This document shows positions 7,635-15,228 of a DNA stretch of 26,022 bases, one piece after another. The notes below the pieces were generated by a model. It had not been told where the DNA came from. It searched no databases and saw only the letters and a program-made list of their open reading frames with translations. This DNA is from Bacteroidota bacterium (GTDB lineage: Bacteria; Bacteroidota; Bacteroidia; Bacteroidales; PUMT01): the NCBI GenBank assembly GCA_003556985.1, contig PWPZ01000110.1, positions 1 through 26,022 on the forward strand, written 5' to 3'. The translations under genes were made by a program, and so were the position numbers. Position 1 is the stretch's first letter, and each line of letters starts with the position of its first letter.

Positions 7635-8690
7635 ATGGATAATTCCAAAATACGGATCGGCATCTCACACGGAGATATTAACGGAATAAGCTACGAGGTA
7701 ATTGTCAAGACTCTTATGGAAAATAAGATGCTTGATATGTGCACTCCAATTGTATACGGATCTCCAAAAGTGGGGGCCTATCACCGCAAGGCCTTGAATA
7801 TAACAAACTTTAGTTTTAATACAGTTAAAACAGCTCTGGAAGCTAACCCGAAGCGTGTCAATTTGATTGACTGCCTGGATGATAATATAAGGGTTGAGTT
7901 GGGTAAATCTACCATCATGGCCGGGGACGCATCACTGAAATCCCTTGAATGTGCCGTTAACGATCTCCGCGCGGGGATAATTGATGCACTCGTCACCGCC
8001 CCGATTAATAAACAAAATATCCAATCGGATAGTTTTAAATTCCGCGGTCACACCGAATATCTTGCAAATCAGTTTGAGGCCGGCGACGTTCTCATGATAA
8101 TGGTGAGCAATTTGATGAGGGTTGCCGTTGCAACGGGCCATGTAGCCCTGTCGGAAGTTCCGGGGCTGTTGTCGGTCGAAATGATCCTCGGCAAATTGCG
8201 TATTCTTAATAATTCCATGATCAGGGATTTCGGGATACGCAAACCAAGGATTGCTGTTCTGGGCCTGAATCCCCATGCCGGTGAAGAGGACCTTATCGGG
8301 AAAGAGGAGAGCCGGATAATCAAACCGGCACTTGAGCTTGCCCGGGAGGAACAGATCATGGCGCTGGGACCTTTTCCTTCCGACGGCTTTTTTTCGTCAG
8401 ATAATTTTACCCGTTTTGATGCCATTCTTGCAATGTATCATGATCAGGGACTTACACCCTTCAAGGCTCTTTCCTTTGAATCAGGAGTCAATTTCACTGC
8501 CGGGTTACCCGTTGTGCGCACCTCACCAGGGCACGGCACAGCTTTTGAAATAGCCGGAAAGAACCAGGCTTCTCCGGACCCATTCAGGAATGCAATATAC
8601 CTGGCCATCGATATTCACAATAACAGGAAAATACATGATGAACTGGTTTCCGGTTCTCTCCACGGGAATGATGCAGGGGATGTTCCCTGA
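7635..8690 (+). CDS. pdxA: 4-hydroxythreonine-4-phosphate dehydrogenase PdxA
   Basis: 351 residues. PdxA oxidises 4-phosphohydroxy-L-threonine with NAD in the DXP-dependent pyridoxal phosphate pathway. Visible motifs are GDINGIS near the N-terminus (the counterpart of GEPAGIG in E. coli), the substrate-binding GHTE with His139, and three metal-binding histidines: His169 (ATGHVAL), His214 (NPHAGE) and His269 (MYHDQGL). Their spacing equals that recalled for E. coli PdxA (166, 211, 266). The motif usually written TSxDHGTA reads TSPGHGTA here, with Gly299 in place of Asp. A member of the PdxA2 group acting on another phosphorylated hydroxy acid cannot be fully excluded. The start follows an AT-rich leader. 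A weak hairpin lies between its stop and maeB. Confidence 0.93.
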   Translation: MDNSKIRIGISHGDINGISYEVIVKTLMENKMLDMCTPIVYGSPKVGAYHRKALNITNFSFNTVKTALEANPKRVNLIDCLDDNIRVELGKSTIMAGDASLKSLECAVNDLRAGIIDALVTAPINKQNIQSDSFKFRGHTEYLANQFEAGDVLMIMVSNLMRVAVATGHVALSEVPGLLSVEMILGKLRILNNSMIRDFGIRKPRIAVLGLNPHAGEEDLIGKEESRIIKPALELAREEQIMALGPFPSDGFFSSDNFTRFDAILAMYHDQGLTPFKALSFESGVNFTAGLPVVRTSPGHGTAFEIAGKNQASPDPFRNAIYLAIDIHNNRKIHDELVSGSLHGNDAGDVP

Positions 8691-8743
8691 GAAAAGTTAA
8701 CCATCACTTTTAACAGGGAGGTCTGCGTGATTAATTGATTCAA

Positions 8744-8776
8744 AGGGTAATTACCGGGAATTCTTACCCTCTTTTT
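8744..8776 (+). terminator. Possible terminator between pdxA and maeB
   Basis: A 7-bp stem (AGGGTAA 8744-8750 with TTACCCT 8764-8770) with a 13-nt loop is followed by CTTTTT. It sits 54 nt after the pdxA stop and could separate the two transcripts. Confidence 0.5.
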
Positions 8777-8793
8777 AACCAACAATTACAGCT

Positions 8794-11082
8794 ATGATGA
8801 GAATCGACCGACAGCAATCATTAAACTATCACAGTAAAGGCCGGCCGGGAAAAATTGAAGTAATTCCCACCAAATCCTACCGCACCCAGCGTGATCTGTC
8901 AATGGCTTATACTCCAGGCGTGGCCGATCCCTGTAAGGAGATAGAAAAGAATCCGGACAATGCATATAAATATACCGCCAAAGGGAATCTGGTGGCTGTT
9001 ATTTCAAATGGCACGGCCGTGCTCGGACTTGGAGATATCGGTCCGCTGGCAGGAAAACCGGTAATGGAAGGAAAAGGCTTGTTGTTCAAGGTATTCGGCG
9101 ATATAGATGTGTTTGATATTGAGGTTGACTGCAATGACACGGAAAAACTCATTGAGGTTGTTAAGGCTATCTCACCCACTTTTGGAGGTATTAACCTTGA
9201 AGACATAAAGGCGCCCGAATGCTTTGAAATCGAAGAAAGGCTCAAAGCAGAACTCGATATTCCTGTTTTTCACGATGATCAGCACGGAACGGCAATAATT
9301 TCCGGAGCGGCTCTTTTAAATGCATTGGAAATTAATGGTAAAGATATCGGCACACTAAAAGTCGTGGTAAACGGCGCGGGAGCATCGGCTGTTTCCTGCA
9401 GCCGGTTTTATATTTCCCTGGGAGTTAAACCTGAAAATGTTATTATGCTTGACAGCAGGGGTGTTTTGCATAATGAACGCACTGACATCAATAAGATAAA
9501 ACAACAGTTTGTTTCCGGTACAAAAGCTCGCACACTTGCCGAAGCGATGGAGGGAGCCGACCTTTTCCTGGGCTTGTCGGTCGGAAATGTTGTGACTGGC
9601 GAAATGATAAAAAGAATGGCTGACAGTCCTATTGTATTTGCAATGGCCAATCCGGATCCTGAAATCTCCTGGGAAGATGCGGTGGCAGCCCGTAAAGATG
9701 TGATAATGGCCACCGGGCGCTCAGACTATCCCAACCAGGTGAACAATGTTCTGGGATTTCCTTTTATATTCAGGGGGGCTCTGGATGTAAAAGCTTCTGC
9801 GATTAATGAAGAGATGAAGATCGCCGCCTGCAGGGCACTTGCATCACTGGCCAAGGAACTGGTACCCGATGATGTCAATAAGGCCTACGGACAGGAAAAT
9901 CTGACTTTTGGCCGGGAATACCTTATACCAAAGCCACTTGATCACCGGCTGATATCGACCGTTTCACTTGCAGTTGCAAGGGCCGCAGTAGATTCGGGTG
10001 TTGCCCGGTCGGCTATTGATGACTGGGATGCATACAAACTTGAACTAAGTGGTCGGCTTGGTTATGATAATCAGCTTATAAACGCTATAACCGATAAGGC
10101 TAAAGAAAATCCCAAACGGCTGGTTTTTGCCGAAGCCAACAACCTCACAGTGCTTAAGGCCGCAGAGGAAGTTCATTGTGAGGGTATTGCAAAACCATTA
10201 TTGCTGGGAAACAGGGATACTATCAGGAAGCTTATTGATGATAATCTTCTGCGTCTTGAAGGTGTACCGGTAATTGATACCCGGAGCGATGAGGAACAAA
10301 AGAGACGGGAGCGGTTTGCCGGCCTGCTTTATGAGCGACGGCAGAGAAAAGGTATGCTCTACGATGAAGCCCTTGAAAAGATGAACAACCGTGATTATTT
10401 TGGCGTGATGATGGTTGAAACCGGTGAAGCAGATGCTTTTCTCTCGGGCTTCTCTTCAAGGTATGCCGAGACCATACGTCCGGCCCTCCAGATAGTGGGT
10501 ACCAATAACACGCTGAACCATATTGCTGGTATGTACCTGATGATCACAAAGAAAGGTCCCTTCTTTTTTGCCGATGCGACCGTAAATATTCAGCCCTCTT
10601 CCAAAACACTTGTTGATACAACATTACTGGTTGCGCATGCAATCAAAAAATTTAATATAGAACCACGCATTGCAATGCTGTCCTATTCCAATTTCGGGTC
10701 AATTAAAGAAGGCAGTCCCCAACGCGTCCGCGATGCTGTTGAAATTCTTCACCGGGATCATCCGGGACTGATCGTCGACGGCGAAATGCAGGCCAATTTT
10801 GCCTTCAACAAGGAAATGCGGAGGAATCGTTTTCCTTTCTCCCGGCTGGCAGACATGGATATCAATACGGTTATATTCCCAAATTTGAGCTCAGGCAACA
10901 TTGCATACAAGATGATGCAGGAAATTGGCGGAGCTGAAGCAGTCGGACCGATCCTGCTGGGATTGGGCAAACCTGTTCATATTCTCCAGATTGAGAGTTC
11001 GGTAAGGGAGATAGTAAACATGGCATCTATTGCAGTTGTTGATGCCCAGTACCTTGAGAGTGGGGAAATTGCTGGTATTTAG
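8794..11082 (+). CDS. maeB: NADP-type malic enzyme with C-terminal phosphotransacetylase-like domain
   Basis: 762 residues in two parts. Residues 1 to about 425 are malic enzyme: Tyr39 in YTPGVA, catalytic Lys94 in GKPVMEGK, metal ligands in LEDIKAPE (Glu136, Asp137) and HDDQHGTA (Asp161), and the dinucleotide-binding GAGASA (194-199). Residues about 430-762 resemble phosphate acetyltransferase (NPKRLVFAEANN, then GPFFFADATVN and PVHILQIESSVREIVNMA). In known MaeB proteins this domain does not make acetyl phosphate but binds acetyl-CoA as an inhibitor. The enzyme turns malate into pyruvate and CO2 and yields NADPH. Two ATG codons stand in tandem at 8794 and 8797, and either may be used. NADP preference is assumed from the family. 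Confidence 0.96.
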   Translation: MMRIDRQQSLNYHSKGRPGKIEVIPTKSYRTQRDLSMAYTPGVADPCKEIEKNPDNAYKYTAKGNLVAVISNGTAVLGLGDIGPLAGKPVMEGKGLLFKVFGDIDVFDIEVDCNDTEKLIEVVKAISPTFGGINLEDIKAPECFEIEERLKAELDIPVFHDDQHGTAIISGAALLNALEINGKDIGTLKVVVNGAGASAVSCSRFYISLGVKPENVIMLDSRGVLHNERTDINKIKQQFVSGTKARTLAEAMEGADLFLGLSVGNVVTGEMIKRMADSPIVFAMANPDPEISWEDAVAARKDVIMATGRSDYPNQVNNVLGFPFIFRGALDVKASAINEEMKIAACRALASLAKELVPDDVNKAYGQENLTFGREYLIPKPLDHRLISTVSLAVARAAVDSGVARSAIDDWDAYKLELSGRLGYDNQLINAITDKAKENPKRLVFAEANNLTVLKAAEEVHCEGIAKPLLLGNRDTIRKLIDDNLLRLEGVPVIDTRSDEEQKRRERFAGLLYERRQRKGMLYDEALEKMNNRDYFGVMMVETGEADAFLSGFSSRYAETIRPALQIVGTNNTLNHIAGMYLMITKKGPFFFADATVNIQPSSKTLVDTTLLVAHAIKKFNIEPRIAMLSYSNFGSIKEGSPQRVRDAVEILHRDHPGLIVDGEMQANFAFNKEMRRNRFPFSRLADMDINTVIFPNLSSGNIAYKMMQEIGGAEAVGPILLGLGKPVHILQIESSVREIVNMASIAVVDAQYLESGEIAGI

Positions 11083-11117
11083 CAATATTACTGATTCGAA
11101 GCGCTTGAAATTGCTAA
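11068..11117 (+). repeat. Overlapping inverted repeats at the maeB 3' end
   Basis: Three arms, ATTGCT (11068-11073), TTAGCAAT (11079-11086) and ATTGCTAA (11110-11117), can pair in two exclusive ways. The longer stem is 8 bp with a 23-nt loop and is followed by TTTAGTT. It may act as a weak terminator for maeB. Confidence 0.35.
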
Positions 11118-11251
11118 TTTAGTTATTAAATTTACTGTATGGATTTGTTGTTTTCTTAACAAGCTTACCGCCGAGGGCAAATGGGAATGCCTATTTAATA
11201 TAGGTGGATGACTTATTTCAGCCCTTTGTCAGAGGTCTCATAATAAGCACC

Positions 11252-13444
11252 ATGGCGGAGTTGTTTTATACGGATCATAAGGCTTTCATCAAAAGGCTTA
11301 CCGACATTGTCATTGCTAACATGCAAAACGAAAATTTCGGGGTGGAGGATCTTGCCAGGAAAGCCGGCCTGAGCCGATCGACTCTCCATCGCAGGTTATG
11401 TGATATTAAGCAACAGCATACCAGTCAGTTTATCCGTGAGATCAGGCTGAAATGCGCCATGGAGTTGTTGCAGCACCATGGCGGCCATGCCTCTGAGATA
11501 GCCTACCAGGTAGGATTTGGCAGCCCCTCCTATTTCAACAAGTGTTTCCATGATTTTTATGGATTTCCGCCAGGAGAAGTAAGAAAAAGAATGGAAGAAG
11601 GTACCCTTCCTGTATCATATGTAACCAATGTATCGGGAAATGCTGCTAAAGAAGAAAATGAAGTTTCTTTAAAATCAGGAAGGTTCAAAAAACCTTACCT
11701 GGTATCTGTTTTTGTTGGCCTGAGTGTATTGATCATTGGGTTTGCCATTTTTTACCTTACAAGAAAGGGCGAGTTCAGCCATCAACCAGTTGGACAGGAA
11801 AGATCAATCGCTGTGCTGCCCTTCAAGAATCTGAACAGTGAGGAAGGCAGCCATTATTTTGCTGACGGCATCATGGAAGAAATACTCAATCATCTGTTCC
11901 GGATTAGTGATTTACGGGTGATATCGAGAAATTCAGCTGAGCGCTTCCGCGACAGCAAACTGTCTACTGTCGAAATAGCCAAAAGTATAGGTGTGAATTA
12001 CATCCTGGAAGGAAGCGTTAGAAAACAGGACGACCAGGTACGGATCACCGTGCAACTGATCGATGGAAAAAGAGACCGCCACCTGTGGTCGGAAAACTAC
12101 GACCGGGAACTGGCTGATATTTTTCAGATTCAAAGTGAAATTGCGCAAACCATAGCCCGGGAACTAAAGGCCGTCATTACACCACTGGAAAATACCCTGA
12201 TAAAAAAGGTGCCTACCGAAAATATGGGAGCTTACAATTATTATCTGATCGGAAATAACTACTACTGGCGAAGCTTCGATAAGCAGGATTATTCCATAGC
12301 CATTTCTATGTATACAAAAGCCATTGAGCTGGATCCGGAATTTGCCCTTGCCTATATAAGATTGTCTATTAGCCATTCAGCCATGTATTGGTTTCACTTT
12401 GACCGGAATTTTGAACGGGTTGCAAGGACAAAGGAAGCCATTGATTCTGCCATCAGTATAGATCCCGAACTGCCTGAAATTCACATGGCTCTTGGATACT
12501 ATTACTACAGGTGTTTACTTGACTATCAAAAGGCCCTGGAAGAGTTTACCCTTGCAGATATTAAACTCCGGAATAATTCCGAATGTATTTTAATTAAAGC
12601 TGCGGTTTACAGAAGGGCAGGTGATTGGAAAGCCGCCAGGGAGAATTTTTTATTGGCATACGAACTTGATCCCGGATCAACACAGATTGCTCAAAATACT
12701 GCAGCAACTTTTTTCCTTTTGGGAGAATTCAGGCAATCAGAAGATTTTTTTAATAAAGCATCTTTACTTAACCCCACATTTATTGAACCCTACTATTTTA
12801 AAAGCCTGATGTATTTCAAATGGAAAGGCAATACTGTTCAGGCAAGGGAAACAATTCATGAAGCTTTGAAATACAGAGAAGGAGCAAATAACCCGCTCAT
12901 TTTTGAAATCGCAGCCATAATGGACTTTTATGATGGGCATTACCAACAAGCCATCTCCTTTTTACAGTCCCGGGATATTGAAATAATGGAAAACCAGTTC
13001 TATTACCATCATAAATCCTTTCATATTGCAAATATTTACAGGATTATGGGGAGATTGGATTTAGCCAGGAATTATTATGATTCTGCCCGCATTGCTCTTG
13101 AAGCCGGATTGGATGAAAATCCTGAAGACCCCAGGTTATATAGCGCTCTGGGGAAAGTTTATGCAGGTATGGGTATGAAGGAAAAAGCAATTGAATCTGG
13201 TAAAAAAGGAGTTGAGTTAATGCCAATAGAAAAGGAAGCATACAGAGGCATATTCCGGGTTGAAGACTTAGCCAGAATCTACGTCATGACCGGTGAATAT
13301 CAGGAAGCTATTAAGCAACTTGACTACCTGTTATGGGTGCCGAGCACAATATCTGTCAAGCTGCTTTTTTTGGATCCCACATGGGAGCCTTTATGGAATT
13401 TGCCCGAATTTAAAACACTCACCAGTAAGTATAACCGGAATTAG
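11252..13444 (+). CDS. Membrane-anchored AraC-type regulator with TolB-like domain and TPR repeats
   Basis: 730 residues from ATG 11252; a GTG at 11204 would add 16 residues that look unlike the family start. Residues about 26-114 form an AraC/XylS double helix-turn-helix (GVEDLARKAGLSRSTLHRRL, then ASEIAYQVGFGSPSYFNKCF and the FPPGEVRKR end). One membrane helix lies at about 149-172 (VSVFVGLSVLIIGFAIFYL). Residues about 185-310 match the TolB/FlgO-like domain of adenylate-cyclase-type regulators (SIAVLPFKNL, YFADGIMEEI, YILEGSVRK, LWSENYDREL). The rest holds about eight or nine TPR-like repeats and ends in the family-type DPTWEPLWNLPEFKTL. The layout predicts DNA binding inside the cell and a large sensing part outside the inner membrane. 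It stands alone after maeB and upstream of an exported peroxiredoxin on the same strand. Ligand and targets are unknown. Confidence 0.9.
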   Translation: MAELFYTDHKAFIKRLTDIVIANMQNENFGVEDLARKAGLSRSTLHRRLCDIKQQHTSQFIREIRLKCAMELLQHHGGHASEIAYQVGFGSPSYFNKCFHDFYGFPPGEVRKRMEEGTLPVSYVTNVSGNAAKEENEVSLKSGRFKKPYLVSVFVGLSVLIIGFAIFYLTRKGEFSHQPVGQERSIAVLPFKNLNSEEGSHYFADGIMEEILNHLFRISDLRVISRNSAERFRDSKLSTVEIAKSIGVNYILEGSVRKQDDQVRITVQLIDGKRDRHLWSENYDRELADIFQIQSEIAQTIARELKAVITPLENTLIKKVPTENMGAYNYYLIGNNYYWRSFDKQDYSIAISMYTKAIELDPEFALAYIRLSISHSAMYWFHFDRNFERVARTKEAIDSAISIDPELPEIHMALGYYYYRCLLDYQKALEEFTLADIKLRNNSECILIKAAVYRRAGDWKAARENFLLAYELDPGSTQIAQNTAATFFLLGEFRQSEDFFNKASLLNPTFIEPYYFKSLMYFKWKGNTVQARETIHEALKYREGANNPLIFEIAAIMDFYDGHYQQAISFLQSRDIEIMENQFYYHHKSFHIANIYRIMGRLDLARNYYDSARIALEAGLDENPEDPRLYSALGKVYAGMGMKEKAIESGKKGVELMPIEKEAYRGIFRVEDLARIYVMTGEYQEAIKQLDYLLWVPSTISVKLLFLDPTWEPLWNLPEFKTLTSKYNRN

Positions 13445-13530
13445 TCCGCATCATATCACTCTCTCCACTAAAAAAGAATTCGGGTGCAGTTTAAATTTTT
13501 ACAATCCCCTGCAACATAGTTTAAAGGGTC

Positions 13531-13553
13531 GCAAAAATATTTTAACTTTTTGC
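13531..13553. repeat. Small hairpin downstream of the AraC-TPR gene
   Basis: GCAAAAA (13531-13537) pairs with TTTTTGC (13547-13553) over 7 bp with a 9-nt AT-rich loop, 87 nt after the stop of the regulator gene. No T tract follows, so terminator function is doubtful. The rest of 13445-13725 is AT-rich with no recognisable gene. Confidence 0.3.
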
Positions 13554-13725
13554 AACCTGGTTGCTATTTACTGCCCTGTTTTCTGATCTAATTTTATACC
13601 AATTATAAAGAGGAAAGTTATTAAAACTAAAGGTTTGGGAGCATTAAACTGATCTTAATTAATAAATCATTTGATTCAGGTTCTGTTTCTTATAATTATT
13701 TAATGTTTAACTAAAACCTATTATC

Positions 13726-14451
13726 ATGAAAAAAGGGATTTTATTGACTGCATTGTTCTTATTATTCATTATGCCGGCCTGGGCACAGGATAATAAGACC
13801 GGGAAGACCCTTCTGATCGGGGTTGAGGTTCCTTCATTTGTGGCTCAGTCTACCAACGGTGAAATTGATTTCCCGGGAGACTTTGGGTTAAGCTGGAAAA
13901 TACTGATCGCACAACCAAAGGCTTATACACCTGTATGTACATCTGAGTTAATCGAACTTGCATATCAGCAGGACAGTTTTGATGATTTAAATGCAAAACT
14001 GATAATAATTGTTTCAGATATACTGGAGCAAGGAAAGAGCTGGAAAATGGTAGTGGAAGAGGTTAATTATAAAGACAGGGGCAGAGTGAAAGTTAATTTT
14101 CCCCTTGTTGAAGATGGCTTCTATAAAATAGCAAATCTTTATGGTATGACCAATCCTGAAGTGAAACTGGGAAGTTTCAGGGGGCTCTTTATAGTTGATC
14201 CAAATAACAAATTAAGAGCGCTGTTTCATTATCCATTTGAAGTAGGTATGAACATTGATGAATTAAGGAGAACCTTGATTGCCCTGCAGACAACCTATAA
14301 TAGCCAAAACGTTGTTACACCGGCAAACTGGCAGCCGGGTGATGACCTGATGGTTCCGGTTATTTCTGCGTATGAAAGAGAAAATATTGGAAACCCGGAT
14401 TCAGATCTTTACCAGTTATCATGGTGTATGACCTTCAAAAAAGAAAAATAA
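13726..14451 (+). CDS. Exported peroxiredoxin (AhpC/TSA, Prx6-like)
   Basis: 241 residues. Residues 1-21 are a signal peptide (Lys-Lys start, hydrophobic core, cleavage near AWA-Q), so the protein is probably periplasmic or in the outer-membrane space. The core has the thioredoxin-like peroxiredoxin fold order, with the peroxidatic Cys71 in YTPVCTSEL. Further downstream are VNFPLVEDGFYKIANLYG and FRGLFIVDPNNKLRALFHYP, and the C-terminal arm contains PANWQPGDD, as in the Prx6 or AhpC type. The enzyme would reduce hydrogen peroxide or organic peroxides. The only other Cys in the mature chain is Cys234, eight residues from the end, and it could serve as resolving Cys. The gene is flanked by a 281-nt AT-rich leader and a good terminator, so it is likely monocistronic. 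Export is unusual for this family. Confidence 0.88.
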   Translation: MKKGILLTALFLLFIMPAWAQDNKTGKTLLIGVEVPSFVAQSTNGEIDFPGDFGLSWKILIAQPKAYTPVCTSELIELAYQQDSFDDLNAKLIIIVSDILEQGKSWKMVVEEVNYKDRGRVKVNFPLVEDGFYKIANLYGMTNPEVKLGSFRGLFIVDPNNKLRALFHYPFEVGMNIDELRRTLIALQTTYNSQNVVTPANWQPGDDLMVPVISAYERENIGNPDSDLYQLSWCMTFKKEK

Positions 14452-14481
14452 GAATCTGCGTTAAATATTTATGATTTCAAG

Positions 14482-14510
14482 AGGCTGCCTCCTAAGGGCA
14501 GCCTTTTTTT
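14482..14510 (+). terminator. Intrinsic terminator after the peroxiredoxin gene
   Basis: Stem AGGCTGCC (14482-14489) with GGCAGCCT (14497-14504), a 7-nt loop, then a run of T to 14510. It lies 30 nt after the stop codon and points rightwards only. Confidence 0.88.
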
Positions 14511-14638
14511 GGGAGTTTCATTCCCTCGGGGATTGAGGACTGCAGGGCGGGCCTCGGGATGTTTTGCCATCTCCAGGAGGGGGATCCCCTGTTCTATCTA
14601 TCGGGGAACCTAAACTTTGCAATGGTTATAATATGATA

Positions 14639-15127
14639 TCAGTTCATGCCGGGTTCCGGCGGGATATTGTCTCTGTCTGTTTTCCTTTTGCCCCTGAAAA
14701 AACGGTTCAGGATCGAAGAGCATTCAGTTTTAAGGACCCCGCTGTCGGTTTTTGTACGGGGATGAAGCACCCTTTCCCCCGAAAGGGTGAAGCCCCTCTT
14801 ATCATCAGCGGCTCCCCAGACTATCCTTCCGATCCTGGTCCAGTAGGCTGCTCCGGCACACATAACACATGGCTCCAGGGTCACATATAAAGTGCATTCC
14901 GACAGGAATTTGCCGCCAATATGCCCGGCTGCAGCAGTGAAAGCCTGCATTTCGGCATGAGCCGTGACATCGTTAAGGGCTTCGGTCAGGTTATGAGCCC
15001 TGGCCACTATAATATTATTGCAAACTATCACGGCTCCCACAGGTATCTCATCCTTTTCATAAGCTGCCTGAGCTTCCTTGAGAGCTTCCTTCATAAAATA
15101 AGAGTCCGAAAAAAGAGGTATGTCCAT
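14639..15127 (-). CDS. tadA: tRNA adenosine(34) deaminase TadA
   Basis: 162 residues. The zinc deaminase site is complete: His57 and catalytic Glu59 in AHAEMQ, and Cys87 and Cys90 in EPCVMC. Other features of the TadA group are IPVGAVIV near the N-terminus, YVTLEPC, and RIGRIVWGAADDKRG. The enzyme converts adenosine to inosine at the wobble position of tRNA-Arg(ACG). The C-terminus is slightly extended with a basic segment (FRGKRKTDRDN). A different nucleoside or guanine deaminase is the main alternative, but the GAADDKRG segment favours TadA. The start at 15127 is divergent from aspS, with 101 nt between them. Met12 is a possible later start. Confidence 0.9.
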   Translation of the reverse strand: MDIPLFSDSYFMKEALKEAQAAYEKDEIPVGAVIVCNNIIVARAHNLTEALNDVTAHAEMQAFTAAAGHIGGKFLSECTLYVTLEPCVMCAGAAYWTRIGRIVWGAADDKRGFTLSGERVLHPRTKTDSGVLKTECSSILNRFFRGKRKTDRDNIPPEPGMN

Positions 15128-15228
15128 CTGCCGCTAATTGGTGAAGTCTGCCTTTATTACTTATTTTGCCATTCAGAAAGTAAATGCAAAAATATTCTTA
15201 ATTTAGCAAATAAACCAATTATTATAAA

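Noticed and set aside
7406..7663. Minus-strand ORF of 85 codons in the spacer before pdxA
   Set aside because: It owes its repeated AAGLLS segments to the direct DNA repeat, runs into the start of pdxA, and resembles no known protein.
11204..11251. GTG start for the AraC-TPR regulator
   Set aside because: The extra 16 residues do not look like the usual family N-terminus; ATG 11252 leads directly into the typical segment before the HTH.
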